Below, piece by piece: positions 63,034 to 64,000 of a stretch of DNA of 64,000 bases (the stretch's first letter is position 1; every line of letters starts with the position of its first letter). Source of the stretch: Bacteroidales bacterium (GTDB lineage: Bacteria; Bacteroidota; Bacteroidia; Bacteroidales; UBA1715). Under the pieces are notes generated by a model. It was given only the letters and a program-made list of their open reading frames with translations, searched no databases and was not told where the DNA came from. A program made the translations under genes and the position numbers. The DNA is taken from positions 37,711 through 101,710 of the forward strand of contig JAFXAU010000013.1 in assembly GCA_017516865.1 (NCBI GenBank). The letters are read 5' to 3'.

Positions 63034-63774
63034 CTAAATTGTTTTCAGTATCTTTTCTAAGTCTTCAGGGGTATCTACGCAGAGATTCTCAAAATCCGTC
63101 ACAGCGGTGAAAATTTTGTAATTATTGTCAAGCCAACGTAATTGTTCCAAACTTTCAGTTTTTTCGAGCTGCGACTGCGGCAATTTAGCAATTTCAACTA
63201 AAACTTCGCGTCGATACGCATATATGCCTATATGTTTGAAATAATCACGCTCAGAGCACCAATCTTTCACATCTTTCCCCCGTAGATACGGAATCGGAGA
63301 ACGACTAAAATACACAGCATGACCATCGCCTGCTATTGCAACTTTTGGTTTGTTTGGATTAAGCAAATCCTCTATTGAAGTAATTTTCTTTACCAAAGTA
63401 GCAATTTGTGTCTGCGGATTTTTTTCGAAAATTGATAATAACAATTGTATTTGTTCTGGTTGAATGAATGGCTCATCGCCTTGAACATTCACAACCACAT
63501 CGAAAGACGATGCATCGGGAATCTTTGTAATTGCCTGGGCTAATCTGTCCGTTCCACTCTGACAGTCAGAAGACGTCATAACACATTTCCCGTTGAATTT
63601 TTTTATGGCAATTTCTATACGTTCGTCATCGGTAGCAACCCAAACCTCTGACACAGCTTTCGAAGCATTTTCATACACATGTTGAACCATAGGTTTGCCT
63701 TTAATATCAGCAAGTGGTTTGCCTGGAAACCGGGATGAACCAAATCGGGACGGAATTATAACAATCGCTTTCAT
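63034..63774 (-). CDS. kdsB: CMP-KDO synthetase
   Basis: The 246-residue cytidylyltransferase has IIPSRFGSSRFPGKPL (CTP binding), TSSDCQSGTDRLA, NVQGDEPFI (metal site), YFSRSPIPYLR and HIGIYAYRRE. It activates KDO with CTP for lipopolysaccharide core assembly, confirming a Gram-negative envelope. ATG 63774 (MKAIVI) is preferred over 63780. It has a TACCTTTG promoter box and lies just downstream of the 5S rRNA terminator. Confidence 0.95.
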   Translation of the reverse strand: MKAIVIIPSRFGSSRFPGKPLADIKGKPMVQHVYENASKAVSEVWVATDDERIEIAIKKFNGKCVMTSSDCQSGTDRLAQAITKIPDASSFDVVVNVQGDEPFIQPEQIQLLLSIFEKNPQTQIATLVKKITSIEDLLNPNKPKVAIAGDGHAVYFSRSPIPYLRGKDVKDWCSERDYFKHIGIYAYRREVLVEIAKLPQSQLEKTESLEQLRWLDNNYKIFTAVTDFENLCVDTPEDLEKILKTI

Positions 63775-63792
63775 AATCATTTATTATTTGCT

Positions 63793-63800
63793 CAAAGGTA
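63793..63800 (-). promoter_or_regulatory. -7 box of kdsB
   Basis: Minus-strand TACCTTTG fits TAnnTTTG. Confidence 0.55.
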
Positions 63801-63825
63801 AAATAATTCCAATAAAAATAAAAAA

Positions 63826-63854
63826 GGAGTTTCAGCGAAATACGTTGAAACTCC
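63826..63854 (-). terminator. rRNA operon terminator
   Basis: On the minus strand GGAGTTTCA (63854-63846) pairs with TGAAACTCC (63834-63826) and is followed by TTTTTTATTTTTATT. It lies 14 bases beyond the 5S gene. Confidence 0.9.
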
Positions 63855-63867
63855 TCATTAAAAAAGA

Positions 63868-63974
63868 GGCGGCACCTACTCTCCCGGTTGTTGCCCAGTA
63901 CCATCGGCGCTTCCGGTCTTAACTTCTCTGTTCGGTATGGGAAGAGGTGTGACACCGGAGCAATAGCCACCCAA
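63868..63974 (-). rRNA. rrf: 5S ribosomal RNA
   Basis: The minus strand shows the 5S core: CACCTCTTCCCAT, CCGAACAGAGAAGTTAAG, GCGCCGATGGTACTG and GGGAGAGTAGGTGCCGCC. The two ends GGTGGC and GCCGCC pair. It is the last gene of an rRNA operon; the 23S gene would lie beyond the right edge of the window. End positions are accurate to a few bases. Confidence 0.93.
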
Positions 63975-64000
63975 GTCTTCTGTGTCCTTCATCGACACTC

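Overview
The window looks like chromosomal DNA of an anaerobic member of the Bacteroidota, probably Bacteroidales. The evidence is: many promoters with the Bacteroidota -7 box TAnnTTTG and weak ribosome binding sites; three secreted proteins with type IX secretion (T9SS) C-terminal sorting domains; many lipoproteins; a 78-residue AtpC; bactofilin next to AtpZ/AtpI; anaerobic ribonucleotide reductase NrdDG; and two rubrerythrins. The DNA is AT-rich, except for hsdR, hsdM and the conserved parts of hsdS, which are visibly richer in G and C and look acquired.

Layout. 1-1121: start of a leftward methyltransferase-like gene, then bactofilin, AtpZ/AtpI and a small membrane protein; atpB and the genes normally after it are absent. 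1182-2918: GH3 lipoprotein. 2930-10999: a type I restriction-modification locus in the order hsdR, NYN-domain nuclease, hsdS, satD, DUF3307, hsdM. The three non-hsd genes are AT-rich and have their own promoter, leader RNA and repeat elements. 11052-17908: a two-component system diverging from an operon for a PLDc_N-like membrane peptide, an Asp-box lipoprotein and a 1315-residue CotH-type T9SS protein. 18031-22733: HEPN/MNT toxin-antitoxin pair, Asp-box T9SS protein, beta-barrel-like protein and a lysine-rich secreted protein. 22758-29767: PolA with a ruined proofreading site, two surface/secreted genes, a SiaB kinase with two fused kinase domains next to its SiaC partner, and tRNA-Arg(CCU). 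29799-37252: a lipoprotein pair (one a predicted zincin), a SulP transporter, an LtaS-like sulfatase-fold enzyme and an alpha/beta hydrolase. 37260-43226: nrdD-nrdG-sirtuin operon, CPBP protease and a CE2-like esterase. 43512-51551: small accessory genes, 9-bp-period minisatellites, a hipBA module with two identical operator sites, and a membrane-bound Ser/Thr kinase. 51607-53360: atpDC. 53592-58813: XRE regulator diverging from two envelope genes, then an M4 metalloprotease with T9SS domain. 58860-63974: ROK kinase, GNAT toxin-antitoxin pair, rubrerythrin and reverse rubrerythrin, MscS channel, kdsB and a 5S rRNA whose operon continues past the right edge.

The best candidate for something undescribed is the interior of the type I R-M locus. 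A NYN-family RNase candidate sits behind a short structured leader with a terminator hairpin. A SatD/DUF3307 pair is also nested there. SatD keeps two aspartates 44 residues apart in a layout resembling class III nucleotidyl cyclases, and DUF3307 is a membrane protein with His/Asp motifs in its helices. R-M loci that carry a guard RNase are known (PrrC, RloC), and cyclase-plus-membrane-effector defence is known (Pycsar). This combination is offered as a hypothesis, not an identification. Second choices are the fused SiaB kinase and the dispersed 9-bp repeats.
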